Below, one piece after another: positions 8,540 through 18,120 of a stretch of 64,000 bases of DNA (within the stretch, counting starts at the first letter, position 1; each line of letters opens with the position of its first letter). The stretch is from JAIOQJ01 sp963718635 (lineage in GTDB: Bacteria; Planctomycetota; Planctomycetia; Gemmatales; Gemmataceae), in NCBI GenBank assembly GCA_963718635.1, contig OY970367.1, forward strand, positions 4,154,001 to 4,218,000, written 5' to 3'. The position numbers and the translations under genes were made by a program. Under the pieces are notes generated by a model, which saw only the letters and a program-made list of their open reading frames with translations, searched no databases and was not told where the DNA came from.

Positions 8540-9706
8540 CAGGCGACCTCCACGGTCGGTTTCGCAAAGAAAGGCGTCACTTCCTCGCGGAAGGTTTTTA
8601 GCGCCGCGCCAATTGCCTGGTGCATATCCAAGTATTTGTAAGACCCCAGCCGGCCGCCGAAGAGAACGTTGCGCTCCTGTTTGGCAAGAGCTCTATAGGC
8701 GCTGTAGATCTCGCGATTCTGATCGGTTGCGATCGGGTAATATGGTTCGTCCGTCCGCGAGGCAAAACGGGAATATTCCCGATAGATCACCGATTTGCGG
8801 GACGAATAACGCCGCTCGGGGTGCAGGTGTTTGAATTCATGGACGCGAGTGTAGGGCACATCGTCGTCGGCATAGTTGACCACCGAAGTGCCCTGGTAAT
8901 CGTCGACTGGCACTATCTGCTTTTCAAAGTCGAGCGTTCGCCAACCGAGCTCGCCCGCTTGGAAATTGAAGTAGCGATCAATGGGCCCGGTGTAGATGAC
9001 TAGCTGGTGCGGCTTCACCAAGGAACGCACGTCGAAGTAATCGACGCCAAGACGCAGGTCGATAAGAGGCGAATCGACCATTTTCCTGAAGATGGCGGTA
9101 TAGCCATCGACAGGCAACCCTTCGTAGCGATCCGCGAAGTAGCCCGATTCAAAGGTGAACCGGACGGGCAGGCGATTGATGATGTCAGCGGGCAATTGCG
9201 TGGGGTCGGTTTGCCACTGCTTCTTCGTATAGCCTTTGATAAAGGCCTCGTACAAGGGCCGACCAATCAAGGAGATCGCCTTTTCTTCGAGGTTGGCGGC
9301 CACTGCTATATGGCCGCCTGCGGCCTGCTCTTCGACTAAAGCCCGCGCCTCGGTCGGGCTCATGTAGCGCTTAAAGAAGGCGCAAATGGTGCCAAGATTG
9401 ATCGGCATCGGGTAGACTTCGCCCTTATGGACGGTGAAAACGCGATGGCGGTAGTCAGTGAACTTGGTGAAGCGGTGAAGATATTGCCAAATCTCGTCCG
9501 AATTCGTGTGAAAAAGGTGCGAGCCATACTTGTGATATTCAATACCCGTTTCCGGATCAATTTCCGAATAGGAATTGCCGCCGAGATGCGGCCGGCGATC
9601 GAGAATGCAAACCTTGCGACCCAATTCATTGGCGGCGCAGTTCGGCAATCGTCAAACCATAAAAGCCGGCGCCCACGACTACCATGTCGAATTCATGCAG
9701 CGTCAT
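8539..9706 (-). CDS. glf: UDP-galactopyranose mutase, one frame change near the 5-prime end
   Basis: The flavoenzyme converts UDP-galactopyranose to UDP-galactofuranose. From the ATG at 9706 the frame reads a Rossmann start (MVVVGAGFYGLTIAE), then meets a stop. One base fewer near 9640-9646 joins it to AANELGRKVCILDRRPHLGG, the continuation seen in the family. Downstream hallmarks include YGSHLFHTN, the active-site region IKGYTKKQW, PVDGYTAIF, YTGPIDRYFN and FGGRLGSYKYLDMHQ. The total would be about 388 residues, normal for the family. Everything else is intact, so I favour a sequencing or assembly indel over a dead gene. The next gene is the matching GlfT2-like transferase. Confidence 0.85.
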
Positions 9707-10251
9707 CGATTGTCCCCGTATTTGAACCTGGACTCCGATATATCGCCGTTACACGGCTGTATAGTTGAAGAAAACAGTCGTCGAGACGCCGTGATCGAAT
9801 CGACGGGTTGCCTGGCCTTTTTCACTAACCTAAGCCCTCTGGCTTGTAAAGCCCTAACGACCTCTAAGCTTGCTATCGGCCTTGCTTCAAGCCGAGTCAG
9901 ACCACTGAATAGAGGCATAAGCGCTTAGCCTTGACGATTTTAGCACTTGCCGTGCCAAAACATCCTTGTAGCTGATGAGTCAGTGGCTGCCAAGAACTTG
10001 GACGGAGCCAACCAATACATGGCATTACATAACTGCTGCGTGATATCGGGTAGCAAAAGGAGAAAAGCGTGTCCAGGTGCTGCATCTGAGCTGGCCCGGT
10101 AATGCTTGTCGTTAAGCGATGGAATGTTCACGAGTGTTAAAGATGAGCAGTTACAACAGTCGCTGATGACGCTTCCTCGTACTATTAACACCGGCTCATC
10201 GGGGCCCGATTTGCAGAGGTAGTTAATCTCGAATTCAAAGGCGGAATTCTC
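9707..10251. other. Intergenic, no supported gene
   Basis: About 545 bases between divergent genes. Open frames here are shadows or lack ribosome sites. I see no clear promoter, hairpin family or RNA gene. Confidence 0.5.
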
Positions 10252-10725
10252 ATGACTTGGCGTATACATCCATTTCTCTGCACGCTCGTACTCTCTTCCG
10301 GCACATTTCTTCTCGGACCAGCGCTGCTTGCATCGCAACAGTCCGAAAAGAAAACGGCGCCGACGGCCGAAGAGATAGCCAAGGAGTGGCGTTACCCGGG
10401 CGTGGGCGTTGTAGATCGCAGCTTGAAACCGCTTATGTCCGAAGTCTTTTACATCGAATCGTATGGGGTGAAGGCAGACTTTGGCGACGTCTGGAATCAC
10501 TTCGCGGCCAAGTGCGGTTCAACCTCGCGATATGCGAAAAACAGAACCACAGCCGTGATGAGCGAACTAAAGGGGCCGGACAAAGGTCACTTCATGATCT
10601 TCGACGGCAGCGTCGGGGAGGAGACACACTTCGGCCAGAGCACGGAGAAAGGAACCATCCACGTCGAAATTCGCAAAGCAGGCGAAGGGCGAGTCAACAT
10701 CTGCTTCGTGGCGGGCATCCGCTGA
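10252..10725 (+). CDS. Small secreted protein of unknown function
   Basis: A 157-residue protein with a signal peptide (MTWRIHPFLCTLVLSSGTFL, then LGPALLASQQ). The mature part begins SEKKTAPTAEEIAKEW and has one motif-like stretch, FGDVWNHFAAKCG, with a single cysteine. An AAAGGCGGA site precedes the ATG. No family is recognised. It is not evidently in an operon: the next gene is convergent. Confidence 0.6.
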   Translation: MTWRIHPFLCTLVLSSGTFLLGPALLASQQSEKKTAPTAEEIAKEWRYPGVGVVDRSLKPLMSEVFYIESYGVKADFGDVWNHFAAKCGSTSRYAKNRTTAVMSELKGPDKGHFMIFDGSVGEETHFGQSTEKGTIHVEIRKAGEGRVNICFVAGIR

Positions 10726-10791
10726 CCTTAGCCGGAGTCTGCGCTTTCGTGCAGGGCAACACGTCCTAAGATGGCGCTTTACGCTTGTGAT

Positions 10792-11301
10792 TTAGGCTTT
10801 AGCTGCTAACGCTGCGAAGATCTGGCGGGCAAAGCGCGGCAGATCATCCGACTGACGGCAGCTTAGCAAATTGCCAGAACGTACCACGCCCTCTTCGCGG
10901 TAGTTGCCGCCGGCCGCACGCACGTCGTCGCGTATGCCGGGAGAGCAGGTGAGCGCTCGGCCATCGATGACGCCGGAACTGATGAGGAGTTGGGCGCCAT
11001 GACCGATGATCGCAACTAGACGATCCTCTTCTACGAACGTGCGCGTCACATCGACGGCGTCTTCGCGCTGCCGCAATTTCTCCGGCGATCCACCGCCGGG
11101 AACGATCAGCAGATCGTATTCAGATGGATTAAGTTCGCGGATGGGCATATCGGGCTCGACTCGGTAGCCATGCAATCCGTTGACGGCCGAGGCGCCGGGG
11201 CTCGCCACCGTGACTGCGATACCTTCTTCCTGAACCCGATACCAGGTATAGAAGAACTGGACATCTTCGAATCCATCCGCAATCAAGATCAAGGCCTTCA
11301 T
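10792..11301 (-). CDS. DJ-1/PfpI family protein lacking the elbow cysteine
   Basis: A 169-residue single-domain class I glutamine-amidotransferase-like protein. The conserved parts are ILIADGFEDVQF (Glu pocket), LIVPGGGSPEKLR and DDVRAAGGNYREE plus VVRSGNLLS. Where PfpI has AICHGPQLL, this protein has AIIGHGAQLLISSG, so the nucleophilic cysteine is replaced by glycine. Cytosolic. PfpI/DJ-1 members act as proteases, glyoxalases or deglycases through that cysteine; without it catalysis of that type is unlikely and a binding or chaperone role is possible. Confidence 0.8.
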   Translation of the reverse strand: MKALILIADGFEDVQFFYTWYRVQEEGIAVTVASPGASAVNGLHGYRVEPDMPIRELNPSEYDLLIVPGGGSPEKLRQREDAVDVTRTFVEEDRLVAIIGHGAQLLISSGVIDGRALTCSPGIRDDVRAAGGNYREEGVVRSGNLLSCRQSDDLPRFARQIFAALAAKA

Positions 11302-11578
11302 CCAATCTTCCTTTTTTTGGCTTTCTTCGTCCGAAATGACATTGTATCCCTGCTAGCGGCAAAAAAGCAGCCATGTTTGGTGATTTGCGGAACACTCGCC
11401 AACGTGCGGAGGAGCGCCTTGCTACCGGACCGGGTTAATGTGATGCGCTAGCTGTGAATGATGCGAGGTGGTGGCACGCAAAGGTCATACAGTCCGAACA
11501 ATCGTTAAAGTCAAACGATATCTTCAACCGATAAAAGCAGAATCTGGGCGTCCTGTATCGCGAACGTGGAGATTGCGC

Positions 11579-14500
11579 ATGGAAGCGCCCGAGTCGTCTG
11601 CCGGCAAAATCAAAGCAAGACGCGATGTTCGGCCGATTGTGCTGCTTGGCGTCTGCTTCTATGCCTTTGCCGCATGGCTTGCGTTTACGGAGCCAAGTGA
11701 GCCGGCCTCTGCAGAATCGTCCAAGTTCGGTTTTCAGGATAATCGCGATCCACGATACTCAACCGATCCAAACGATCCCTTTCCAATGCCGGCTGAGTTG
11801 GCGGGCATCAAGTTGATGGAACAGACGGATGCCATCAAGCTGCAAAAAAGCGTCGGCTGTATCGAGTGTCACAAATCAACGGGAGACCCGCACGGTAAAG
11901 CAACCGTTCGGCTTGGCTGCACCGATTGCCACGGCGGCGATGCGCTGGCAACTGACAAGTCGAAGGCGCATATTTCACCGCGCTACCCGCAATTTTGGCC
12001 GACGGCCGCCAATCCGCAGCGGTCGTATGCGCTGCTCAATCACGAGTCGCCCGATTTTGTGCGCTTCGTAAATCCAGGCGATTTACGCGTGGCCCATATT
12101 TCGTGCGGCACCGCTGGCTGTCATCCGAAAGAAGTGCAGACGAACCGCAAGCAGATCATGGCGACGGGCGCCATGCTTTGGGGCGCTGCTCTTTACAACA
12201 ATGGCTCCGTTCCTTTCAAACGCTCGCGCTATGGCGAACTCTACAGCATGAACGGGGCGCCGCTGCGTTTAATCACATTTCCGCCGCCCGACGCGGAAGA
12301 AATGAAGAGGGGGGTCGTTCCCTTTCTCGATCCCTTGCCACGCTTTGAGGTGTCGCAGCCCGGCAACGTCTTACGCATCTTCGAACGCGGAGGCCGCTTT
12401 CGCCCGGAAGTCGGCATCCCGGAACGGGGAGAGGAGCCAGGGCGTCCGCGCGCCCGCCTGAGTGAACGCGGGCTGGGCACGGAGAATCGGACCGACCCGG
12501 TACTGGTGAGTCTCAATAAGACTCGCCTCTTCGATCCAACTTTGAACTTTTTGGGCACCAACGATCATCCAGGCGACTATCGCTCGAGCGGCTGCTCCGC
12601 CTGTCATGTCATCTATGCCAACGATCATTCGCCCGTTCATTCCGGGCCTTATGCGAAGCATGGCAATCAAGGCTTCACGGCATCCGAAGATCCCATGATG
12701 GCCAAGAATCAATCAGGCCATCCGATCGAACACAAATTCACCAACAGTATTCCGACCAGTCAATGTATTGTCTGTCACATTCATCCCGGCACCACCGTGA
12801 TGAATTCCTTCGTCGGAACGATGTGGTGGGATCAAGAAACACATGCCCACCTGATGTATCCGGAAAAGCAAAAGAACCCAAAGTCTGAAGAATATGTGCG
12901 GGCGGCCATGCTCAATCCTGAAGAGGGCTCGCTGCGCGGCAAGTGGAGCGACCCGGATTTCCTTCGAGACATCACCAAGTTGAACCCTGAGATGGATAAG
13001 ACCCAATTCGCCGACTTTCACGGCCACGGCTGGGTTTTCCGCAACGTTTATAAGCGAGATCGCCAGGGAAATATGCTCGACCATTTCGGCGAGAAAATCA
13101 AAGAGGTCACGCCGAGCAAGTTGATGGACGCCACCCAGTTTCCCTGCATGGTCAAAGACTTTCACCTGAACAATGACCCTCTTCAAAGTCCGTCGAGTCT
13201 GGCAAAGAAAGAGTGTCAACTTCAAAGCGATCGGGGCGGCAAACCTGTTCATCTGATGGATATCCATCTCGAAAAGGGGATGCACTGCGTCGACTGCCAC
13301 TTCTCCCAAGATATGCACGGCAACAACCGGCTACATATGGAAGTACGTGCCGCGTGTGAAATCCAGTGCGTCGATTGCCACGGCTCCGCAACGGAGTATG
13401 CCAAGCTCCGCACATCCGGGCCGGCTTCATATACCTCGGCGCCGGACAACAAAGGGCGCGACTTGCTCGCGATGAAGACGCCCTTTAACACGCCTCGCTT
13501 TGAAGTGCACGAACTCCCCGGCGGCGCCAAGCGCGTTTTTCAATACTCAACCGTTGAGCCGAACTTGAAATGGGAGGTGGTGCAGACCGCTGACACCATC
13601 AATGAAACGCACCCACGCTACAACAAGAAGTCTGCCCTGGCGAAGACGGTGCGCGTCGAAAAAGGGGAGATGATATGGGGCAACATCACTCATGAAGAAG
13701 AAAAGAAGTGTGCTCACCAAAACAGTGCGATGAGTTGCATCGCCTGCCACAGTGCTTGGAATCCAAGCTGCTTCGGCTGCCACTTGCCGCAGAAGGCCAA
13801 TTTGAAGATGCCGCAATTGCATACGGATGGTGAAGTGTCCCGAAATTACACCTCCTACAATTTCCAGACTCTTCGCGACGACATCTACATGCTCGCTAAA
13901 GACGGCGACGCCACGAATAATCGCATCGGACCCGCCCGCTCGTCCTGTGCGGTGCACGTCGGCTCTTACAACAACAATCGCGAATCGATCTACGTGCAGC
14001 AGCAGACGATCTCTGCCGAGGGTTTTGGCGGCACGGCTTTCAGTACCAATGTGCCTCATACCGTTCGCGGCAAGGGCGTACGCGAGACAAAGCAATGCAC
14101 CGACTGCCATTTATCGAAAAACAACGACAACAATGCATGGATGGCCCAGCTGCTGATGCAGGGAACTAATTCGATGAATCTGATTGGCCGCTATTGCTGG
14201 GTGGCGGCGGGAGAACATGGCCTTTATTCCGTCAGTGTGACCGAACGCGATGAACCGCAGGCAGTGATCGGCAGCTTGCTGCACCAATTTGCTTTCCCGG
14301 ATTTTTTCAAGAGACATCTCGAGCACGGCAGCATCTTGCAGTACGCGCACGAACACCCCGGTCGTGACATTTCCACCGGCCTGTTACATCCTGGGCGTAA
14401 GACAGAAGTCCTTTCGCTACAGGCACGCGGCGAATATCTCTATGCAGCCTGCGGCGAGGGGGGCGTTCGCGTCTTCGACATCGCCTTTATCGACAACAAA

Positions 14501-15547
14501 GCCTTTTCCGAGCGCATCACGACAGCGCCTGTTTCGCCGTTCGGCCAGAAATTCTACGTTGAAACGAAATGCGCGACCGCCGTAGCCGCGCCATCCACCG
14601 TGGCGGTCGATCCCACGCGCACCCATTTGCCTGAAAATAGAGAAGGCGCGATTCATCCTTATTTTGGCTATCTCTATGTGAGCGATCGACAAGAAGGCCT
14701 AATCCTAGTAGGCGCAGCCACCACTATCGACGGCAATCCATCCAATAATTTCCTCAAGCGTGAAATGACGTTCAATCCGAATGGGATATTGAACGGCGCG
14801 GAAAATGTCACCATCGTGGGTCCCTATGCCTATGTGTGTTGCGATGCCGGCGTGGTCGTCGTTTCGCTGGAAGATCCGAAGCATCCGGTTGTCACCTCAG
14901 TCCTTGGCCATTCGGCGATTAAGCATCCAAAGGCAGTGCAGGTGCAATTTCGCTATGCCTATGTTTGCGACGAAGAAGGGATCAAAGTCCTCGATGTAAC
15001 CGACTTATCGAAACCCGTAGCGAAGTCCGTCATACGTCTCGAACATGCACACAATATTTATCTGGCGCGGACCTACGCCTATGTTGCGGCTGGTCCACGC
15101 GGCTTAGTGATCTTAGACATTACCAAACCCGAAGAGCCTAGGCTCGACCGTATCTTCAATGCCGACGGTTGCATCGACGATCTCCACGATGTGAAATTGG
15201 GCATCACCTACAACAGCCAGTTCGCCTATCTGGCGGATGGCAAGAACGGCATGCGGATCGTGCAACTGACTTCACCCGAGACGCCAGGCAACGATGGCTT
15301 CAGCCCCAGGCCGACGCCGAAGCTGATCGCTACCTTTCCTATTCCCCATCATGGCCACGCGCTAGCGATTTCGAAGGGCTTGGACCGTGACCGGGCAGTT
15401 GATGAGATGGGCAACCAGATTGGCGTGTTCGGACGCGTCGGCGCGCGTCCCTTCAACTTCGAAGAACAGCGGAAAATGTACCTAAGAAATGGCAAGCCCT
15501 GGTTTGTCTCTGATAACCCGGACGACCCTGCTTACCGCCGGCGGTAA
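11579..15547 (+). CDS. Large multihaem cytochrome c fused to a C-terminal LVIVD beta-propeller
   Basis: Start is the ATG at 11579 with GTGGAG seven bases upstream (1322 residues); a start at 11468 would add an unlikely basic leader. A signal or anchor (PIVLLGVCFYAFAAWLAF) leads to an exported domain holding nine CxxCH haem sites (CIECH, CTDCH, CSACH, CIVCH, CVDCH twice, CIACH, CFGCH, CTDCH) plus one CGTAGCH (CX4CH), so up to ten haems. From residue ~880 there are seven repeats of the form YAYVxxxxxGLxVLDIT, the LVIVD repeat, enough for a seven-bladed propeller. The fusion suggests periplasmic or outer-surface electron transfer with a binding scaffold. Substrate and partners are unknown, and no quinol oxidase genes adjoin. 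Confidence 0.85.
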   Translation: MEAPESSAGKIKARRDVRPIVLLGVCFYAFAAWLAFTEPSEPASAESSKFGFQDNRDPRYSTDPNDPFPMPAELAGIKLMEQTDAIKLQKSVGCIECHKSTGDPHGKATVRLGCTDCHGGDALATDKSKAHISPRYPQFWPTAANPQRSYALLNHESPDFVRFVNPGDLRVAHISCGTAGCHPKEVQTNRKQIMATGAMLWGAALYNNGSVPFKRSRYGELYSMNGAPLRLITFPPPDAEEMKRGVVPFLDPLPRFEVSQPGNVLRIFERGGRFRPEVGIPERGEEPGRPRARLSERGLGTENRTDPVLVSLNKTRLFDPTLNFLGTNDHPGDYRSSGCSACHVIYANDHSPVHSGPYAKHGNQGFTASEDPMMAKNQSGHPIEHKFTNSIPTSQCIVCHIHPGTTVMNSFVGTMWWDQETHAHLMYPEKQKNPKSEEYVRAAMLNPEEGSLRGKWSDPDFLRDITKLNPEMDKTQFADFHGHGWVFRNVYKRDRQGNMLDHFGEKIKEVTPSKLMDATQFPCMVKDFHLNNDPLQSPSSLAKKECQLQSDRGGKPVHLMDIHLEKGMHCVDCHFSQDMHGNNRLHMEVRAACEIQCVDCHGSATEYAKLRTSGPASYTSAPDNKGRDLLAMKTPFNTPRFEVHELPGGAKRVFQYSTVEPNLKWEVVQTADTINETHPRYNKKSALAKTVRVEKGEMIWGNITHEEEKKCAHQNSAMSCIACHSAWNPSCFGCHLPQKANLKMPQLHTDGEVSRNYTSYNFQTLRDDIYMLAKDGDATNNRIGPARSSCAVHVGSYNNNRESIYVQQQTISAEGFGGTAFSTNVPHTVRGKGVRETKQCTDCHLSKNNDNNAWMAQLLMQGTNSMNLIGRYCWVAAGEHGLYSVSVTERDEPQAVIGSLLHQFAFPDFFKRHLEHGSILQYAHEHPGRDISTGLLHPGRKTEVLSLQARGEYLYAACGEGGVRVFDIAFIDNKAFSERITTAPVSPFGQKFYVETKCATAVAAPSTVAVDPTRTHLPENREGAIHPYFGYLYVSDRQEGLILVGAATTIDGNPSNNFLKREMTFNPNGILNGAENVTIVGPYAYVCCDAGVVVVSLEDPKHPVVTSVLGHSAIKHPKAVQVQFRYAYVCDEEGIKVLDVTDLSKPVAKSVIRLEHAHNIYLARTYAYVAAGPRGLVILDITKPEEPRLDRIFNADGCIDDLHDVKLGITYNSQFAYLADGKNGMRIVQLTSPETPGNDGFSPRPTPKLIATFPIPHHGHALAISKGLDRDRAVDEMGNQIGVFGRVGARPFNFEEQRKMYLRNGKPWFVSDNPDDPAYRRR

Positions 15548-15741
15548 AGCTGCTTTCAACAACCGGAGCATCCGGACGACCGGCGCATCCTGCAGAGTCG
15601 GACGCGCAACTTAGCCGTTTCCTTGGCTCTTTCCGCATTGCCAGTCTTTCCCGCGTCGATAGCAGACTTAGCGAAATGGATGCAACTTATTCATTCGCGG
15701 CAATCGGTTGCAATGGCGGTGCATTTGGCGAGGGCAAGATC

Positions 15742-16503
15742 ATGCGGAACAGATTATGGAAATGGCTCGTCCTGACGGTTTGCACCGGCTCGAGCCTGGC
15801 TTGCAGTCATGACAGCTGCCATCGTAATCCGCATGTCGCCCTCGGGCCGCCGGATAAATGCTGCGGCATTACCGGAATGTGCATCACGACGTCGGCCCAG
15901 CCAAGTGCTGGCGTTGCCAAACCAACACCAACGCCGACCCCAGTACCGACCGCAACGCCTGTTCCAAGCGATAAGCCGATCGTCTTGCCGCCGGTAAAAC
16001 CCGTCACCCCGCCCACGCCTGTCAAGCCCGGCAAGCTCAGCGCGGAAGTAAGCAAAATCCAATCGGTTGAACCTGATCTCGCTGACGAAGTGAGCACAGC
16101 TGCCGGCGCCATGACGCCGGAAGAGCCTGGCTTCGAAATGCCGCTCCCCAAAGTTCGCCGTCTCTTCAAGCCCGAAATCAATGCAGCGCCGAACGACCCC
16201 GTGACGCTTGATCTGCCAACTGAGAAAAGCAACGCCGGCAACGAAGCTCATGCCAGCGACTACACTTGGGTGGTAGGCCGGCTCGAATACCTGCACATGA
16301 AAAATCAATGGCGTGTGCGTTACTCATCCTGTGAAGTCGATGACCCCTTCGGCGGCACGGTTCGCCTTTGCGGCATCGACCATCTTTCCAGCCGTTTGAA
16401 AGAAGGCACGACGGTTCGACTCGAAGGTCAGTTGATCAATGCCGATGGCGTCCGGATAAGCCCGGAATACTTCGTCCGAAGTCTTAAAATCACCGATCGC
16501 TAA
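15742..16503 (+). CDS. Proline-rich lipoprotein of unknown function
   Basis: About 253 residues from the ATG at 15742, where a signal peptide with lipobox begins (MRNRLWKWLVLTVCTGSSLA, then C). The start at 15676 would add 22 residues ahead of it. The mature chain has a Cys/His-containing stretch (CSHDSCHRNPH, KCCGITGMC), a low-complexity Thr/Pro linker (PTPTPTPVPTATPVP) and a C-terminal globular part (YTWVVGRLEYLHMKNQWRVR, RLEGQLINADG) that looks like a small beta-domain. It follows the multihaem gene by 195 bases on the same strand, so co-expression is possible. No family recognised. Confidence 0.65.
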   Translation: MRNRLWKWLVLTVCTGSSLACSHDSCHRNPHVALGPPDKCCGITGMCITTSAQPSAGVAKPTPTPTPVPTATPVPSDKPIVLPPVKPVTPPTPVKPGKLSAEVSKIQSVEPDLADEVSTAAGAMTPEEPGFEMPLPKVRRLFKPEINAAPNDPVTLDLPTEKSNAGNEAHASDYTWVVGRLEYLHMKNQWRVRYSSCEVDDPFGGTVRLCGIDHLSSRLKEGTTVRLEGQLINADGVRISPEYFVRSLKITDR

Positions 16504-16565
16504 TAAAGGTGTCAGGACCCTTTGATTCCGCAATGCGGAATCAAAGGGTCCTGACACCTTTATTA
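16501..16565. terminator. Perfect 32-base-arm hairpin at the lipoprotein stop codon
   Basis: Positions 16501-16532 and 16534-16565 are exact reverse complements around one central base; the first TAA is the stop of the preceding gene. It would form a very stable stem at the 3-prime end of the transcript. It contains GGTGTCAGGACCC, which looks related to the REP boxes near 22.3 kb, so it may be a repeat element that also ends transcription. Confidence 0.75.
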
Positions 16566-16600
16566 GCGCGTGCTCTGCCTCGCGCGAGTCTCCGGAAGCC

Positions 16601-17269
16601 CTACGACTCGCGGCTAAACGGGGCGTTATCAAATCGCGATGCGAAAAGTGCCGCCCATTTCGATTGGCAGAAAATGAGGTTGGGCGTATCTAAAGGCAGC
16701 ATCACGGGACTCCAGTGGTGATCGATCCGAACCATGCCATGGTCTTTCATATGGCTATAGCTGCCAGTCCCCGAGACGACGTGATACGCAAACCAGGTCG
16801 GAATCTCCGCGAACGCCGACTGCAGCTTTCCCTTCAATTCGATCGTTACCGAGCCGTGGCTGTTCGTGAACGTCAGCGTGCCGCTGGCATGGCCGTTGGC
16901 GATCATACCAACTCCCTGCAAAAAGCCGGTCACCGTGGCTTCGCCCAGCTTGCCGAAGTGTCCATGGCCGTGAAGATGGAAATAAGCGCCCGCATCGACC
17001 ATCAGCGGTGAAGCCGTGAACGTCCCATGGCCTCGCCCTTCAAGCGGATTGTCGTGATGGAGAACGAAGATCGGCACAACCGGGCCAACAACGATTGGGA
17101 TAGCCACCGGGCCACCGCTGACGGGGCCAACGACCGTGATCGGCGGCTCTGCGGGACGTACGATCGCAATCGGAATCGGATCAATCGCAGGCGGCCCTAA
17201 CAACGCGGTTGCGCTGGGGACGCTCCGGTCTTCCAACGTCTCTACACTCAATCGCGCGGAACGGCTCAT
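16601..17269 (-). CDS. Secreted planctomycete protein with LETLEDR N-terminal motif
   Basis: About 222 residues from the ATG at 17269 (MSRSARLSVETLEDRSVPSA). The LExLEDR motif at the N-terminus is a planctomycete hallmark of exported, often large, surface proteins. After a Val/Pro/Ile-rich linker, the rest is a beta-rich domain (GHGTFTASPLMVDAGAYFHL, then HGHGHFGKLGEATVTGFLQG, and GTLTFTNSHGSVTIELKG) with many His/Gly pairs. No enzyme motif is seen. The C-terminal end (PFSRES) overlaps hairpin-family DNA near 16.6 kb. Function unknown. Confidence 0.7.
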   Translation of the reverse strand: MSRSARLSVETLEDRSVPSATALLGPPAIDPIPIAIVRPAEPPITVVGPVSGGPVAIPIVVGPVVPIFVLHHDNPLEGRGHGTFTASPLMVDAGAYFHLHGHGHFGKLGEATVTGFLQGVGMIANGHASGTLTFTNSHGSVTIELKGKLQSAFAEIPTWFAYHVVSGTGSYSHMKDHGMVRIDHHWSPVMLPLDTPNLIFCQSKWAALFASRFDNAPFSRES

Positions 17270-17462
17270 CGGCGGCTCTCCGGTGACAAATGATCGGTAA
17301 GAGGCCGCCATTTACTTTAATGTCGTAAATCAGGCAAGATGAGTTTGTGCTGAATCGGCTGCGCGCCAGTCGATTCTGCTATCTCGGCGAGCCGCGAGCG
17401 TCAGCAACCGGAAGAAACCATTGCGGAAAGCTCCAAGCTAGCCCTGCGCATTTCCCGTCGCG

Positions 17463-17535
17463 CGTTTTCCCACGATTTTCTCGCAAAGTGCCTTGTGGAA
17501 ATATTTCCAGAATATTAACCGATAGACTTTTCTCC
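17463..17535. repeat. Dispersed GTTTTCCCACG repeat, copy B
   Basis: Matches copy A at 1577-1645 through GGAAATATTTCC and AATATTAACCGATAGACTTT. Just after it lie two small hairpins: GGGGCAGGCGACCGGCCTGC (about 17542-17563), and 17574-17605, the GGTGGGTTTCGCAAAGCC family also found at 37610-37637 and 63758-63783. Confidence 0.8.
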
Positions 17536-17626
17536 CGGTGGTGGGGCAGGCGACCGGCCTGCCCTAAGTCTTGTAGGGTGGGTGAAGGCTTTGCGAAACC
17601 CACCCGTACCACTCGCCCACTAATCT

Positions 17627-17915
17627 GACTGCGAACCGTTCGAAGTGAAAACGTTTTCACTCGAGTGTGAACCGTTCACACTCGAAACCCCTTCTGACTG
17701 CGAACCGTTCGAAGTGGTAACGTTACCACTCGAGTGTGACCCGTTCACATTTTCATGCCGGATCTCAAGTCTCACTAGCATTGTTGCTAGTGAGGCTCGG
17801 ATCGAAGTCAAATCGACTCCACTGTAAATCTTTTACAGTCAAACTCCGTACTGACTGCGAACCGTTCGAAGTGAAAACGTTTTCACTCGAGTGTGAACTG
17901 TTCACACTTTCATGC
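17627..17915. repeat. Second palindromic repeat cluster, related to 797-1460
   Basis: Units start at 17627, 17695 and 17852, with a diverged stretch between. The central palindrome differs between copies yet stays perfect: AGTGAAAACGTTTTCACT at 17644-17661 and AGTGGTAACGTTACCACT at 17713-17730. The diverged part also holds perfect hairpins, CTCACTAGCA/TGCTAGTGAG at 17771-17794 and ACTGTAAA/TTTACAGT at about 17821-17839. No protein-coding signal. Confidence 0.88.
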
Positions 17916-17944
17916 CGCATCTTGATTCGTCCGTGCAACGTTGC

Positions 17945-18032
17945 GTTAGCCGCGACGCGAAGGCTTTGCGCAGCGGAGCGCTCTCGGCAAGAAAGCGCTT
18001 CGCTGCGCAAAGCCTGCGCGTCGCGGCTAACC
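17945..18032. repeat. Long inverted repeat, GCGCAAAGCC family, copy 2
   Basis: The GTTAGCCGCGACGCGAAGGC arm pairs with GCGCGTCGCGGCTAAC after an AGCGCT-rich centre. It is a close relative of 6576-6666. Confidence 0.82.
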
Positions 18033-18052
18033 GGTTTTGTATTCTCATCGCG

Positions 18053-18120
18053 CGTTTTCCCACGAAATAATTGGAAACGCCCTTCGGGAAATATTTCCCG
18101 AAGGGTCCGTGAAAACCCTT
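18053..18120. repeat. Dispersed GTTTTCCCACG repeat, copy C
   Basis: GTTTTCCCACGAAATAATTG leads into the perfect palindrome CTTCGGGAAATATTTCCCGA + AG. It is nearest to copy D at 63683-63740. Confidence 0.82.

Noticed and set aside
9940..10500. A 186-residue minus-strand frame
   Set aside because: It lies largely antisense to the signal-peptide protein at 10252-10725, has no ribosome site and no family features.
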